64,000 nucleotides of DNA from Acidobacteriota bacterium (GTDB lineage Bacteria > Acidobacteriota > Vicinamibacteria > Vicinamibacterales > JAKQTR01), in NCBI GenBank assembly GCA_026393755.1, contig JAPKZO010000021.1:1-64000 (forward strand), in the 5' to 3' direction. Of this stretch, positions 17,204-26,278 are shown one piece after another. The notes beneath the pieces are model-generated. The model was not told the DNA's origin. It did no database searches and saw only the letters and a program-made list of their open reading frames with translations. The translations under genes were made by a program, and so were the position numbers. How positions within the stretch are numbered: position 1 is the first letter of the stretch; every line of letters starts with the position of its first letter.

Positions 17204-17965
17204 CTACGCCTGCGTCCCGGTGGTGTCGCCGCGCAGCAACGCGCGCACCTTCTTCATGTCATCCCACACGTCGCGCTTCCTGTCCGGGCTGCGAAGCAGG
17301 TACGCGGGGTGAAACGTGGCGATCAGCGCCGCGTCGCCGTACTTGTAGAAGCGGCCGCGCAGTTTCGAGATCGGCTCGGCCGTTCGCAAAAGCGTGCGGG
17401 CGGCAAATGTACCGAGCGCGACAATGACCTTCGGCTTGATGATCTGCACCTGCCGAAAGAGGAACGGCTCGCAGGTGTCGACCTCATCGGGTTCCGGATT
17501 TCTGTTCTCCGGCGGGCGGCACTTGATCACGTTCGCGATGTACACCTGATCTCGCGTCAACTCGATGGCCTCAATAATCTTCGTGAGCAACTGTCCTGCC
17601 CTGCCTACGAACGGAATGCCCTGCAGATCTTCGTCGTGCCCCGGAGCCTCGCCGACAAACATCAAGTCCGCGTTCGGATTCCCGACGCCAAACACCACCT
17701 GCGAACGTCCAAGCCGGTGCAGTTTGCATCGGGTGCAATCGCCGATGTCGGCACGGAGCATCTCGAGCGTTTCCACGCTCTCGCCTCCCGTCCCGCCCGA
17801 TTCTCCCAATCCGCCGTCGCCTGGCTCCGGCTCCCCGCTGCGTGGCACGGCGGAAAGCCCCGCGCGACGACGCCAGGCGGGGTCGCGAGACGCCCCCGCC
17901 ACTCCCAGTTCTCCGAAGAACTTCAGATGCTCGCTAAGCTGGGCCCTGTCATCGGTCTCGCTCAT
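17204..17965 (-). CDS. Uracil-DNA glycosylase, family 4 ([4Fe-4S] type)
   Basis: The product is 253 residues from ATG 17965; the open frame continues upstream only as the shadow of coaBC. It removes uracil from DNA. The family 4 signatures are the Cys pair CTRCKL, motif A GEAPGHDED, the FVGRAGQLL segment, the second Cys pair around KCRPPENRNPEPDEVDTCEP, and motif HPAYLLRSP. An N-terminal extension of about 75 residues, rich in Gly/Ser/Glu, precedes the catalytic domain and is probably disordered. It lies between coaBC and priA. Confidence 0.94.
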   Translation of the reverse strand: MSETDDRAQLSEHLKFFGELGVAGASRDPAWRRRAGLSAVPRSGEPEPGDGGLGESGGTGGESVETLEMLRADIGDCTRCKLHRLGRSQVVFGVGNPNADLMFVGEAPGHDEDLQGIPFVGRAGQLLTKIIEAIELTRDQVYIANVIKCRPPENRNPEPDEVDTCEPFLFRQVQIIKPKVIVALGTFAARTLLRTAEPISKLRGRFYKYGDAALIATFHPAYLLRSPDRKRDVWDDMKKVRALLRGDTTGTQA

Positions 17966-18000
17966 ATCTGATCGACGTCCATTCCGTTCAAGGCCTGCGG

Positions 18001-19212
18001 TTACGCCACGCCGGGATTCCCGAGCCGGCTTTCGATCCGATCGAGAATCAGCCCGGCAATAGAGACCTTCGACTGGATGGGCAGCGGCTCGTTCGAATCC
18101 GGTCCAATCAAGGTGACAATGTTGGTGTCGGATTCGAATCCGGCTCCTTCCTGCAGGACGTCGTTGGCCACGATCAGATCGGCACCTTTTGCGGCGCGCT
18201 TGCGTTCGGCCCGTTCCACCGTGTCCCGGGTCTCGGCGGCGAACCCCACGATCACGGGCCGTTGGCCGCCGTGCGCCTTTCGCCACCGACCGATCTCGGC
18301 GAGGATGTCCGGCGTCCGCGTCAGCCTGACAGTGAGCGACTCGCTGGTCTTGGCGATTTTGTGGGCCTCCTGGTGTGCGGGCCGATAGTCGGCGACTGCC
18401 GCCGCCATCACGACCACATCGGCCTCCGGCAGGCGCGCCATCACGGCGTCCCGCATCTCGTCCGCGCTGCGCACGCGGACCAGCTCCGAGACATCCGGGG
18501 GTGGCACCACTGTCGGACCCGCCACCAGGGTGACGTCGGCGCCGCGCCGCGCGGCCTCGGCAGCGATGGCAAATCCCATCTTTCCGCTCGATCGATTGCC
18601 GAGGAACCTTACCGGGTCCAGATCCTCGAACGTCGGCCCTGCCGTCACGAGGATCCTGCGCCCGTCGAGCGTGCGACGCGGTTCCAGGATCCGCATCGCG
18701 GCCTCGACGATGGTCGCCGGTTCGGCGAGACGGCCTTTGCCGGTCCAGCCACACGCCAGGTACCCGGAATCGGGCTGGAGGACATGCACGCCGCGTTCGG
18801 CCAGCATCTTCAGGTTGGCCGAGGTCGCCGGATGTTCGAGCATGTGGGTGTTCATCGACGGCGCGACCAGCACCGGCGCGCGCGTCGCGAGATACAGCGT
18901 CGAGAGAAAATCGTCCGCGATGCCCGCGGCGAACTTGCCCAGAATGTTGGCAGTGGCCGGTGCGACGAGGAGCAGATCGATGGACGAGGCGAGCGCGATG
19001 TGCTCGATGTCCGCGTTGGCGCCCTTCTCCCATTGGGTCGTCACGACGCGCCGTTTCGTGATCGCCTCGAAGGTCACCGGGCCGACAAACCGCCGCGCGT
19101 TCCTCGTCATGATCGCCACGACGTCGTGGCCGCGCTTCTGGAGGCCCCTCGCCACGTCGATGGCTTTGTACGCCCCGATGCCGCCTGTCACGCCGAGTGC
19201 TATCAGAGCCAT
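18001..19212 (-). CDS. coaBC: Bifunctional phosphopantothenoylcysteine decarboxylase/phosphopantothenate-cysteine ligase
   Basis: The product is 403 residues from ATG 19212 (ALIALGVTGGIGAYKAID). It makes 4'-phosphopantetheine for coenzyme A. The CoaC half is a flavoprotein (TGGIGAYKA, the SMNTHM motif, and the active-site lid containing GYLACG). The CoaB half begins around RRILVTAGPTFEDLDPVRFL and binds CTP, with KMGFAIA and FAAETRD. It follows gmk after 48 bases that hold a 20-bp perfect palindrome. The rpoZ gene often found between these two is absent. Confidence 0.95.
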   Translation of the reverse strand: MALIALGVTGGIGAYKAIDVARGLQKRGHDVVAIMTRNARRFVGPVTFEAITKRRVVTTQWEKGANADIEHIALASSIDLLLVAPATANILGKFAAGIADDFLSTLYLATRAPVLVAPSMNTHMLEHPATSANLKMLAERGVHVLQPDSGYLACGWTGKGRLAEPATIVEAAMRILEPRRTLDGRRILVTAGPTFEDLDPVRFLGNRSSGKMGFAIAAEAARRGADVTLVAGPTVVPPPDVSELVRVRSADEMRDAVMARLPEADVVVMAAAVADYRPAHQEAHKIAKTSESLTVRLTRTPDILAEIGRWRKAHGGQRPVIVGFAAETRDTVERAERKRAAKGADLIVANDVLQEGAGFESDTNIVTLIGPDSNEPLPIQSKVSIAGLILDRIESRLGNPGVA

Positions 19213-19232
19213 GAGGCACTCCATCCCCACAC

Positions 19233-19252
19233 GGGCACGGCATGCCGTGCCC
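19233..19252. repeat. 20-bp perfect palindrome between gmk and coaBC
   Basis: GGGCACGGCATGCCGTGCCC is fully self-complementary with no loop. It fills most of the 48 bases between the two genes, followed on the plus strand by CTACG. It could be a dispersed repeat element or an RNA hairpin separating the two cistrons. No second copy is in the window. Confidence 0.6.
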
Positions 19253-19260
19253 CTACGAGT

Positions 19261-19911
19261 TCATTCTTCCTTCTTCGGTCCCGGCACACTGAATGTCGCC
19301 GCAATGCGTTCGGCCATCGGCGTCGCGGCCGCCAGCCTCAGGCGCGCGGCCGTGACGATGGCGCGAAGCTCCTCGACGGCCTCGCCGACCTCGTCATTGA
19401 CGACCACAAAGTCGTACTCGCGGAACGCTCTGATTTCTTCCCGGGCCACGTCGAGGCGGCGCTGAATCTGGGCCTCGCTGTCGGTGCACCGGCCCCGCAG
19501 CCGCGATTCGAGCACCTCGAGCGACGGAGGCATGACGAACACCGTCACGGCAGGAACACCCCGGCGGCGAATCTTGCGGGCGCCCTGCACGTCAATCACC
19601 AGAATCAGATCGTCCCCCTGCGACTGGATGCGCTCGGTGTCGACTTGAGAGGTGCCGTACAGATCGCCATAAATCTCGGCCCATTCGAGGAATTGATCGC
19701 CCGCGATCATCGCTTCGAAGCGTTGTCGGGACACGAAGTGATAGTCCACGCCATCGGTCTCGCCCACCCGCGCCCGGCGGCTGGTGTAGGAACGCGATTC
19801 GTGAAGACGCGGCATCGACCCGACCAGCGTTTCCACGATGGTCGTCTTCCCGGTGCCGGACGGCGCCGACACGACAAACAGCTGCCCTCGACCTGCCGGA
19901 CTACTCAACAT
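19261..19911 (-). CDS. gmk: Guanylate kinase
   Basis: The product is 216 residues from ATG 19911 and phosphorylates GMP to GDP. It has P-loop SAPSGTGKTT, the GMP-binding stretch SYTSRRARVGETDGVDYHFV and the EWAEIYGDLYGTS segment. The start overlaps the yicC stop by 11 bases, which is the common yicC-gmk arrangement. The C-terminal 20 residues extend slightly beyond the E. coli enzyme. Confidence 0.95.
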   Translation of the reverse strand: MLSSPAGRGQLFVVSAPSGTGKTTIVETLVGSMPRLHESRSYTSRRARVGETDGVDYHFVSRQRFEAMIAGDQFLEWAEIYGDLYGTSQVDTERIQSQGDDLILVIDVQGARKIRRRGVPAVTVFVMPPSLEVLESRLRGRCTDSEAQIQRRLDVAREEIRAFREYDFVVVNDEVGEAVEELRAIVTAARLRLAAATPMAERIAATFSVPGPKKEE

Positions 19912-20794
19912 TCTGCACCTGTTCCCGCATCTTCTCGAGTTCCGCCTTGATCGCGATAATCCGCTCCGAAATCCCTTCCCCATCGGCTTTCGAACCGGTC
20001 GTATTGACTTCGCGATTCATCTCCTGCAACAGGAAGTCCAGCTTGCGGCCGCACGGCTCCGGACCATCCGAAAGCGAGGTCCACTGCGTCACGTGCGCGC
20101 GGAAACGCACCAACTCCTCGCTGATGTCGGAGCGCGAGACGAAGCGCACGATCTCCTGAGCGATGGCGCCACGGTCGACCGCGAGTTCCGCCGTCAATTC
20201 GGCGATCCGCGCACCCAGCCGGTCGCTCAAGGTGTGCTCTCCGGCCTGCGCCAGCTCTGCCACGCGTTGCATCTGGGCCGCAACCGACGTTCTGCGCGCG
20301 TCCAGGTCCTGTTGGAGCAGCGCCCCTTCGCGACTGCGCATCACGTCCAGTTCCTGCAGCGCCTGCTCGACCGCGCCGAGGATGCCGGCCTCGATCGCGG
20401 CCGCTGCAGCGGCGTCCAGTTCTGCCGCCTGTTCGCGAACCGTCAACGCCTGGGGAAATCGCATGATGTCGCCGGGCTGCAGCGCCCCTTCGATCAGTCC
20501 GACGGCCCTGGCTCGCGTCATTGCCGCCGCCAGCGCGATTGCGAACGCCTCGTTCAGCTCGATCTCGAGCTTCGGCGGCTGTCTGAGCTGGATCGAGATC
20601 GCGACTTCGACGCGCCCCCGTGCCACGCGCTGCTGGACCACGCCACGAATCCTGGATTCGATCGCACTCAAGGACTGAGGCAGCCGCAGCTGCACATCCA
20701 GGTACCGGTGATTCACGCTCCGCACGGTCACGCCGATGCTCGCGCCCGGTTCCTCTCGTGTGACGCTCGCGAAGCCGGTCATGCTCTTCATCAT
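19901..20794 (-). CDS. yicC: YicC/YloC family endoribonuclease
   Basis: The product is 297 residues of usual family length, with N-terminal MKSMTGFASVTREE and SVNHRYLDVQLRLP and the C-terminal core KLDFLLQEMNREVNTTGSKA. YicC proteins are RNases involved in RNA turnover. Two start codons lie next to each other (20794 and 20791). The first forms an ATGA overlap with the msbA-like gene upstream, so the genes are translationally coupled. Confidence 0.94.
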   Translation of the reverse strand: MMKSMTGFASVTREEPGASIGVTVRSVNHRYLDVQLRLPQSLSAIESRIRGVVQQRVARGRVEVAISIQLRQPPKLEIELNEAFAIALAAAMTRARAVGLIEGALQPGDIMRFPQALTVREQAAELDAAAAAAIEAGILGAVEQALQELDVMRSREGALLQQDLDARRTSVAAQMQRVAELAQAGEHTLSDRLGARIAELTAELAVDRGAIAQEIVRFVSRSDISEELVRFRAHVTQWTSLSDGPEPCGRKLDFLLQEMNREVNTTGSKADGEGISERIIAIKAELEKMREQVQNVE

Positions 20795-22560
20795 CGTTCC
20801 GATTCTCCACGTTCCCGCGGACCGTTCTTCCGGCGCGAGCCGCCAAACTGCGATTCGTACAATCCAGCGTACACCCCATCGGGCTGCGCCATCAGATCGT
20901 CGTGCCGGCCGACCTCCACGACCCGACCGCGCTCGAGGACCACAATCAGGTCGGCCCGTTGCACCGTCGACAGCCGATGCGCGATGACAAACGACGTCCG
21001 GTTGCGCATCAGGTTGACCAGCGCATCCTGCACGAGTGCCTCGGATTCGGAATCGAGCGACGAGGTGGCCTCGTCCAGAATCAGGATCGGCGAGTTCTTC
21101 AGGATCGCCCTCGCAATCGCCAGCCGCTGCCGCTGGCCGCCCGACAGTCGCTGGCCGCGTTCGCCGATCCTGGTCTGGTATCCCGCGGGCATCGCCGAGA
21201 TGAATTCATGGGCGTGCGCCGCGCGGGCGGCGGCCTCGATTTCGTCCGGACGCGCCCCGGGCCGGCCGTAGGCGACGTTGTTGGCGACCGTATCGTCGAA
21301 GAGCACCGTCTCCTGCGTCACCATGCCAATCTGCTCCCGCAAGGAAGCCAGGCCAATCCTCCGAATGTCCACCTCGTCAATCAGGATCGCGCCATCCGAT
21401 GGATCGTAGAATCGGGGCAGCAGGTTGACCAGGCTGGTCTTGCCGGCACCGCTCCGGCCAACCACCGCCACGGTCTGACCCACACGCACGGTGAACGAGA
21501 CGCCTCCGAGCGCTGTCCGGCCCCGCCCGTCCTCATACTCGAACGTCACGTCGCGAAACTCGATTCCGTGGCCGATGGGCGCGACCGGCGGCGCACCCGG
21601 TTCATCGGGCACCTCGGTATGCGTATCCATCAACTCGAAGATCCGCTGGGATGCGGCGATCGCCTGCTGCACGTTGGCGTTGACGCGACTCAGCTTCTTG
21701 AGGGGGCCGTACATCGCCAGCAACGCCACGACACACGTAAAGAACTGGCCCTCCGTCATCCGATGGGCCGCGATTTCCCTGGCGCCGTACCACAGCGCCG
21801 CCGCCATCGCCACGCCGCCAAGCAGCTCCATGACAGGAGGCATCATCGACATCGCGGCGGTCACACTCATGTTCGCCCGGTACAGCGCCCGCGTGGCCAT
21901 GCCGAACCGGGATCCCTCGCGGTCCTCGGCGCCGAACGCCTTGACGATCCGCAGCCCGGTGAACGCCTCGGTCGCCACGTGTGTCATCGACTCCAGATGT
22001 TCCTGGCTGCGCCTCGTCGTCTTGCGCAGCGCCTGGCCCAGCCGGACAAGGGGATACACGACCAGTGGCGCGCCCGTCAGGCACACCAGCGTCAGGCCGA
22101 CGTCGTTGTAGAACAGCACGCCCGCAAACCCGATCACGGCAAGCGACTCCCGCAGCAGGTCGGCCATCGTCTCCGACACGACCTGCTGAACCTGGCCGAC
22201 GTCGTTGGTCAGCCGCGACAGAAGCTGACCGGTGCTCCGCGACTTGAAGAAGGCGGTCGACTGTCCGAGGGTGTGCCGAAACAGGCCATCGCGGATGTCG
22301 CGAACCACGTGTTGCCCGACATCGGCCATCAAGTAGGCGGAGAAGTACGAGCCGAGGCCCTTCAAGAAGTAGGAAAGCAGAATCGACCAGGCCACCGTGC
22401 TGACGGCTTCCTGACGAATCAGGACCTTGTCGACGATCGGTTTGATGAGGATGATCAGCCAGGTTGACGCGCCGCCATAAAGGAGCATCGCGAGCACGGC
22501 CACGGCGAACCGGCCCCGATACGGGCGTCCATACCTGAGCAGTCGCAGCAGCGAGTTCAC
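20791..22560 (-). CDS. Lipid A/lipid exporter ABC transporter (MsbA-like)
   Basis: The product is 589 residues, a half-transporter with six predicted transmembrane helices in the first 300 residues and a nucleotide-binding domain. Walker A is GRSGAGKTSL, signature LSGGQRQRLAIARA, Walker B ILILDEATSSLD and the H-loop IAHRLSTV. Length and architecture match MsbA, the lipid A-core flippase. Placement next to galE, ugd and the polysaccharide cluster supports export of an envelope glycolipid. The exact substrate is inference. Confidence 0.9.
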   Translation of the reverse strand: MNSLLRLLRYGRPYRGRFAVAVLAMLLYGGASTWLIILIKPIVDKVLIRQEAVSTVAWSILLSYFLKGLGSYFSAYLMADVGQHVVRDIRDGLFRHTLGQSTAFFKSRSTGQLLSRLTNDVGQVQQVVSETMADLLRESLAVIGFAGVLFYNDVGLTLVCLTGAPLVVYPLVRLGQALRKTTRRSQEHLESMTHVATEAFTGLRIVKAFGAEDREGSRFGMATRALYRANMSVTAAMSMMPPVMELLGGVAMAAALWYGAREIAAHRMTEGQFFTCVVALLAMYGPLKKLSRVNANVQQAIAASQRIFELMDTHTEVPDEPGAPPVAPIGHGIEFRDVTFEYEDGRGRTALGGVSFTVRVGQTVAVVGRSGAGKTSLVNLLPRFYDPSDGAILIDEVDIRRIGLASLREQIGMVTQETVLFDDTVANNVAYGRPGARPDEIEAAARAAHAHEFISAMPAGYQTRIGERGQRLSGGQRQRLAIARAILKNSPILILDEATSSLDSESEALVQDALVNLMRNRTSFVIAHRLSTVQRADLIVVLERGRVVEVGRHDDLMAQPDGVYAGLYESQFGGSRRKNGPRERGESER

Positions 22561-22627
22561 TGGCGGGACCGGTGGCGCTGGCGGCCCGGAAGCCGCGGAA
22601 CGCTTCTGATTCCGGGATCCTCCGGCA

Positions 22628-23659
22628 TCAGCGCACCGCCTCCTCCTGATACCCGTGCGGATGAGTCAGTCGCCACGCCCAGGCGCTCTCCACGATCGCG
22701 TCGAGCCCGACGAAGGCCGGCCGCCACCCCAACTCCGTTCGAATGCGATCGCTGGAGGCGAACAACACAGCCGGATCGCCCGGGCGTCGAGCCGCACGCT
22801 CGGCGGGCACCGGCCTGCCACTCGCCCGCTCGACGGAGCTGATCACATCCTGCACCGAGAACGGCGTGCCGATGCCCAGGTTGTAGATCCGGGTGCCGCC
22901 GTTGTGCTCGAGATGCTCCAGCGCCAGCAGATGCGCACGCGAGAGATCACACACGTGAACGTAGTCCCTGAGACACGTCCCGTCGGGCGTCTGGTAGTCA
23001 GCGCCGAATACCTGAAGCGCCGATCCTCCCAACGCGGCCTCCACGGCCCGGGGAATCAGGTGTGTCTCGGGCTGGTGGTCCTCTCCCAGGTCGCCCTCCG
23101 GATCGGCGCCCGCCGCGTTGAAGTACCGCAGCGAGACGCTCCGAATGCCGTAGGCGCGCTCGAAGTGAACCAGCGCCCGCTCCACCGCGAGCTTGGTCTC
23201 GCCGTACGCGTTGATGGGGTGCGTCGGGTGGTTCTCGGTGATCGGCGTTTCGATCGGATCTCCAAAGACCGCTGCGGTCGACGAAAACACCAGTCGCGTG
23301 ACCGATTCCTCGACCATCGCCTCGAGCAACGCCAGCGCCCCGCCCACATTATTCAGGTAATAGCTGATCGGGTTTCGAACCGATTCGCCGACCAGAGACG
23401 ACGCCGCAAAATGCATCACCGCCGACACGCCGTACTGCCGAATCGTCTCGCGCACGCGAGGCACGTCGTGGACGTCGGCGACGACCATGTCGCCCCACCG
23501 GACGGCCGCGCGATGCCCGGTCGACAGATTGTCGATGACGACGACCCGCCGGCCGGCGGCGGCGAGCGCCTTGGCGGCGTGGCTGCCGATGTAGCCAGCT
23601 CCGCCGGTGACAAGAACGGCTCCGGTCTTAGCGGCCGATGCTGAAGTACTGGAAGCCAT
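22628..23659 (-). CDS. galE: UDP-glucose 4-epimerase
   Basis: The product is 343 residues, a short-chain dehydrogenase-type epimerase that interconverts UDP-glucose and UDP-galactose. It has the NAD motif GGAGYIGSH, the catalytic FSSTAAVFGDP and YGETK (Tyr-X3-Lys), and RYFNAAGADPEGDLGEDH. The start overlaps the ugd stop by 32 bases on the same strand, so the two are probably one operon. It supplies galactosyl donors for the polysaccharide cluster at 25109-32987. Confidence 0.95.
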   Translation of the reverse strand: MASSTSASAAKTGAVLVTGGAGYIGSHAAKALAAAGRRVVVIDNLSTGHRAAVRWGDMVVADVHDVPRVRETIRQYGVSAVMHFAASSLVGESVRNPISYYLNNVGGALALLEAMVEESVTRLVFSSTAAVFGDPIETPITENHPTHPINAYGETKLAVERALVHFERAYGIRSVSLRYFNAAGADPEGDLGEDHQPETHLIPRAVEAALGGSALQVFGADYQTPDGTCLRDYVHVCDLSRAHLLALEHLEHNGGTRIYNLGIGTPFSVQDVISSVERASGRPVPAERAARRPGDPAVLFASSDRIRTELGWRPAFVGLDAIVESAWAWRLTHPHGYQEEAVR

Positions 23660-24923
23660 GTGTCCGCATCACCTCGCGCGCATAAATGTTGCGGCCATCG
23701 AAGATGATCGGCGTCTTCATCGCCTTGCGCATCTTCCCGAAGTCCGGTTCACGGAACTCGTTCCATTCGGTCACCAGCGCGAGGGCGTCAGCGGCCTCCA
23801 GCGCCTTGTAACTGGTCGGCGCCAGAACGATCCTGGCGCCGAACAACTGTTTCGCCACCGGCATCGCTTCGGGGTCGAACGCCTGGACCCTGGCGCCAGC
23901 CGCCAGCAACCGCTCGATCAGGACGACCGCCGGAGCCTCGCGCATGTCGTCGGTGCGGGGCTTGAACGACAACCCCCAGACGGCAATCGTCCTGCCCTTC
24001 AGCGACCCGAAATGCCTTTCCATTTTGGAGGCCAGTACTGACTTCTGCGAGTGATTGACCTCATCGACGGCCTTCACAATGCGGAAGTCGTACCCCTTGT
24101 CGGCCGTAAACTTGATGATGGCTTTGACGTCCTTTGGAAAACAGCTGCCGCCGTACCCCGTGCCTGGAAACAGGAACGACGGGCCAATCCGGCGGTCGGA
24201 CCCGACCGCGCGCCTGACCTGGTCAACGTCTGCGCCAAACAACTCGCAGATATTCGCGATCTCGTTCATGAACGAGACCTTCGTCGCCAGCAGCGCATTT
24301 GCGGCGTACTTGCAGAGTTCCGCGCTCGCGCAATCCATCACCAGGATGGGCGCGCCGGTCCGTGTAAACGGGCTGTACAGGTTCCGCATCAACTCGGCGG
24401 CCTTCTCATCCTCGGCGCCGACGACGACGCGATCGGGCTTCAAGAAATCGTCAACCGCCGCGCCCTGTTTGAGGAACTCGGGGTTGCTGACCACGCTGAA
24501 CGGATAGGTGGTCTCGCGCCGGACGATCTCCCGCACGCGGCTCGCCGTACCGACCGGAACCGTGCTCTTGTCGACGATCACCTTGTAGCCGTTCATGGCC
24601 TTGGCGATGTCGCGGGCGACTCCGAGCACGTGCTGCAGATCGGCCGAACCGTCTTCACCCTGCGGCGTACCGACGGCGATAAAGATGACCGACGCCGCGC
24701 GCACCGCTCTGGGCAACTGGGTCGTAAACGTCAGCCGCTTGTCGGCCACGTTTCGCTTGACGACTTCCTCGAGCCCAGGTTCGAAGATCGGCATCTTCCC
24801 CTTCCGAAGCAGCCGGATCTTCGCCTCGTCTTTGTCCACGCACACGACGTCATTCCCGGTTTCCGCAAAACACGCCCCGGCAACCAGTCCAACGTAGCCC
24901 GTACCGATGACCGCTAGCTTCAT
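23628..24923 (-). CDS. ugd: UDP-glucose 6-dehydrogenase
   Basis: The product is 431 residues from ATG 24923 (KLAVIGTGYVGLVAGACFAE). It oxidises UDP-glucose to UDP-glucuronate with two NAD+. The catalytic Cys is in GTGYGGSCFPKD, and the substrate-binding region ends with GRNIYAREVM. UDP-glucuronate is the substrate of the decarboxylase at 32040, linking both ends of the cluster. A good promoter lies about 60 bases upstream. Confidence 0.95.
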   Translation of the reverse strand: MKLAVIGTGYVGLVAGACFAETGNDVVCVDKDEAKIRLLRKGKMPIFEPGLEEVVKRNVADKRLTFTTQLPRAVRAASVIFIAVGTPQGEDGSADLQHVLGVARDIAKAMNGYKVIVDKSTVPVGTASRVREIVRRETTYPFSVVSNPEFLKQGAAVDDFLKPDRVVVGAEDEKAAELMRNLYSPFTRTGAPILVMDCASAELCKYAANALLATKVSFMNEIANICELFGADVDQVRRAVGSDRRIGPSFLFPGTGYGGSCFPKDVKAIIKFTADKGYDFRIVKAVDEVNHSQKSVLASKMERHFGSLKGRTIAVWGLSFKPRTDDMREAPAVVLIERLLAAGARVQAFDPEAMPVAKQLFGARIVLAPTSYKALEAADALALVTEWNEFREPDFGKMRKAMKTPIIFDGRNIYAREVMRTHGFQYFSIGR

Positions 24924-24984
24924 GCGTACGTCCTTGACCGCCGGCGCCGGAATGATGGGGCTGCCGGAATGAATGAAACGTCTG

Positions 24985-25013
24985 AAAGTACTATAGGCCC
25001 TCCAAGCTGTCAA
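24985..25013 (-). promoter_or_regulatory. Sigma70-type promoter of ugd-galE
   Basis: Reading the minus strand, TTGACA (25013-25008) is followed after 17 bases by TACTTT (24990-24985). It lies in the 185-base divergent region between ugd and the first glycosyltransferase. Confidence 0.55.
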
Positions 25014-25108
25014 GGCATTGTAAATCAATAGGTTGCAGCCGATTTACTCGCCAGCCGGCGCGGACATCTCCGTGTCGGGCGACAATCGGGATACCATACA
25101 CAACGGCA

Positions 25109-26278
25109 ATGTTGCGGCTCTTTCTTGACTACCGACCGGCGTTGACGGCACCCACCGGGGTCGGCGCGTGGATCCACGAGCTGATCCGGGCGCTCCTCGC
25201 GCTCAAAGCGGCCGGAGAGCCGGTTGCCAAAGGCCTCGAAATCACTGTCTTTTCGAGTTCGCTGCGCGATCGGCTGGCCGGATCGGCCATCGGGGAACTG
25301 GCGGGCGTAAGGCCGGTTGATTGGCGCCTGCCCGTCCGCGCGCTCAACCTGGCGTGGTATCGGCTGGGCTGGCCGCCAGTGGAATCGCTGGCGAAGGGCC
25401 CCTTTGACGTCGTTCATTCGTCCACGCCGGTGCTGCTGCCCTCACGGTCGGGTCTCCGGGTATCGACCATCCACGATCTTGATTTCCTTCATCAACCCGG
25501 CCGCACCTGGGGCGAAATGCGGCGGGATTTTCCGCGGCTGGCTGGCGATCACTCCCGCAGAGCCGATCTGGTTGTGACCGTCTCAAACCACACCGCCCGC
25601 GGCATCAGTCGAGAACTCGGTGTGTCCGACGGCAATATCGCTATCTGCAGGCACGGTGTCCCCTACTGGGTCACGTCTCTGGCCACCCCGCCGGAGCCGC
25701 GATCCGGGGGCTACATCCTCTTTGTCGGCACGCTCGAACCGAGAAAGAACGTGGGCGGCCTGCTCGACGCCTACCAACGGCTGCTGTCGCGCTGGCCGGA
25801 CGCTCCTCGGCTGGTCCTGGCCGGACGCGAAACGCCCGCGGCCCGGGCGTGGATCGAACGCGCCACGGGGCCTGTCTTCAAAGGGAAGGTCGACGTACGC
25901 GGGTACATCGCTGACCGCGACCGCGTCTCCACGTACCTTGGGGCTGCCGTCCTCGTGTTGCCGTCGTTTGACGAAGGATTCGGCCTGCCGGCCCTCGAGG
26001 CGATGGCCCTTGGCATCCCGGTGATCGCATCCAATCGCGGGGCGCTCCCGGAAGTGGTCGGTGACGCCGGCCTCCTGACTGAGCCAGAGGATGCCGATGG
26101 CATCGCTGAGGCGCTTCGTCGCCTCCTCACCGAGCCCGGACTCCACCGTGCCTGTCGAGAAGCGGGTCTGATGAGGGCGCGCACATTCAGCTGGAGCGAC
26201 TCGGCGAGGGCACTCCTGCAGCACTATCTGACGGCCCTGGCTCGGCAACCGCGGACCGAAGGTCAGGGGGCCCGGTGA
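25109..26278 (+). CDS. Glycosyltransferase family 4
   Basis: The product is 389 residues with a GT-B fold. The N-terminal acceptor domain starts LRLFLDYRPALTAPTGVGAW. The C-terminal donor domain has LFVGTLEPRKNVGGLLDAY and the EX7E-type motif DEGFGLPALEAMALG, which contacts the nucleotide-sugar. It is a retaining transferase of unknown sugar specificity. It is the first gene of the plus-strand cluster, and its stop overlaps the next start as TGATG. Confidence 0.9.
   Translation: MLRLFLDYRPALTAPTGVGAWIHELIRALLALKAAGEPVAKGLEITVFSSSLRDRLAGSAIGELAGVRPVDWRLPVRALNLAWYRLGWPPVESLAKGPFDVVHSSTPVLLPSRSGLRVSTIHDLDFLHQPGRTWGEMRRDFPRLAGDHSRRADLVVTVSNHTARGISRELGVSDGNIAICRHGVPYWVTSLATPPEPRSGGYILFVGTLEPRKNVGGLLDAYQRLLSRWPDAPRLVLAGRETPAARAWIERATGPVFKGKVDVRGYIADRDRVSTYLGAAVLVLPSFDEGFGLPALEAMALGIPVIASNRGALPEVVGDAGLLTEPEDADGIAEALRRLLTEPGLHRACREAGLMRARTFSWSDSARALLQHYLTALARQPRTEGQGAR

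Noticed and set aside
17966-19243. Upstream extension of the uracil-DNA glycosylase frame
   Set aside because: It is out of frame with coaBC, which fills that stretch with clear motifs; the glycosylase starts at 17965.
16022-22467. Long plus-strand open frames opposite priA, coaBC, gmk, yicC and msbA
   Set aside because: They are rich in Arg, Gln and His without any domain, typical antisense shadows of high-GC genes.
24048-24060. GAGTGATTGA in the ugd gene as a further palindrome copy
   Set aside because: Only one arm matches; there is no complementary left arm and no flank agreement.
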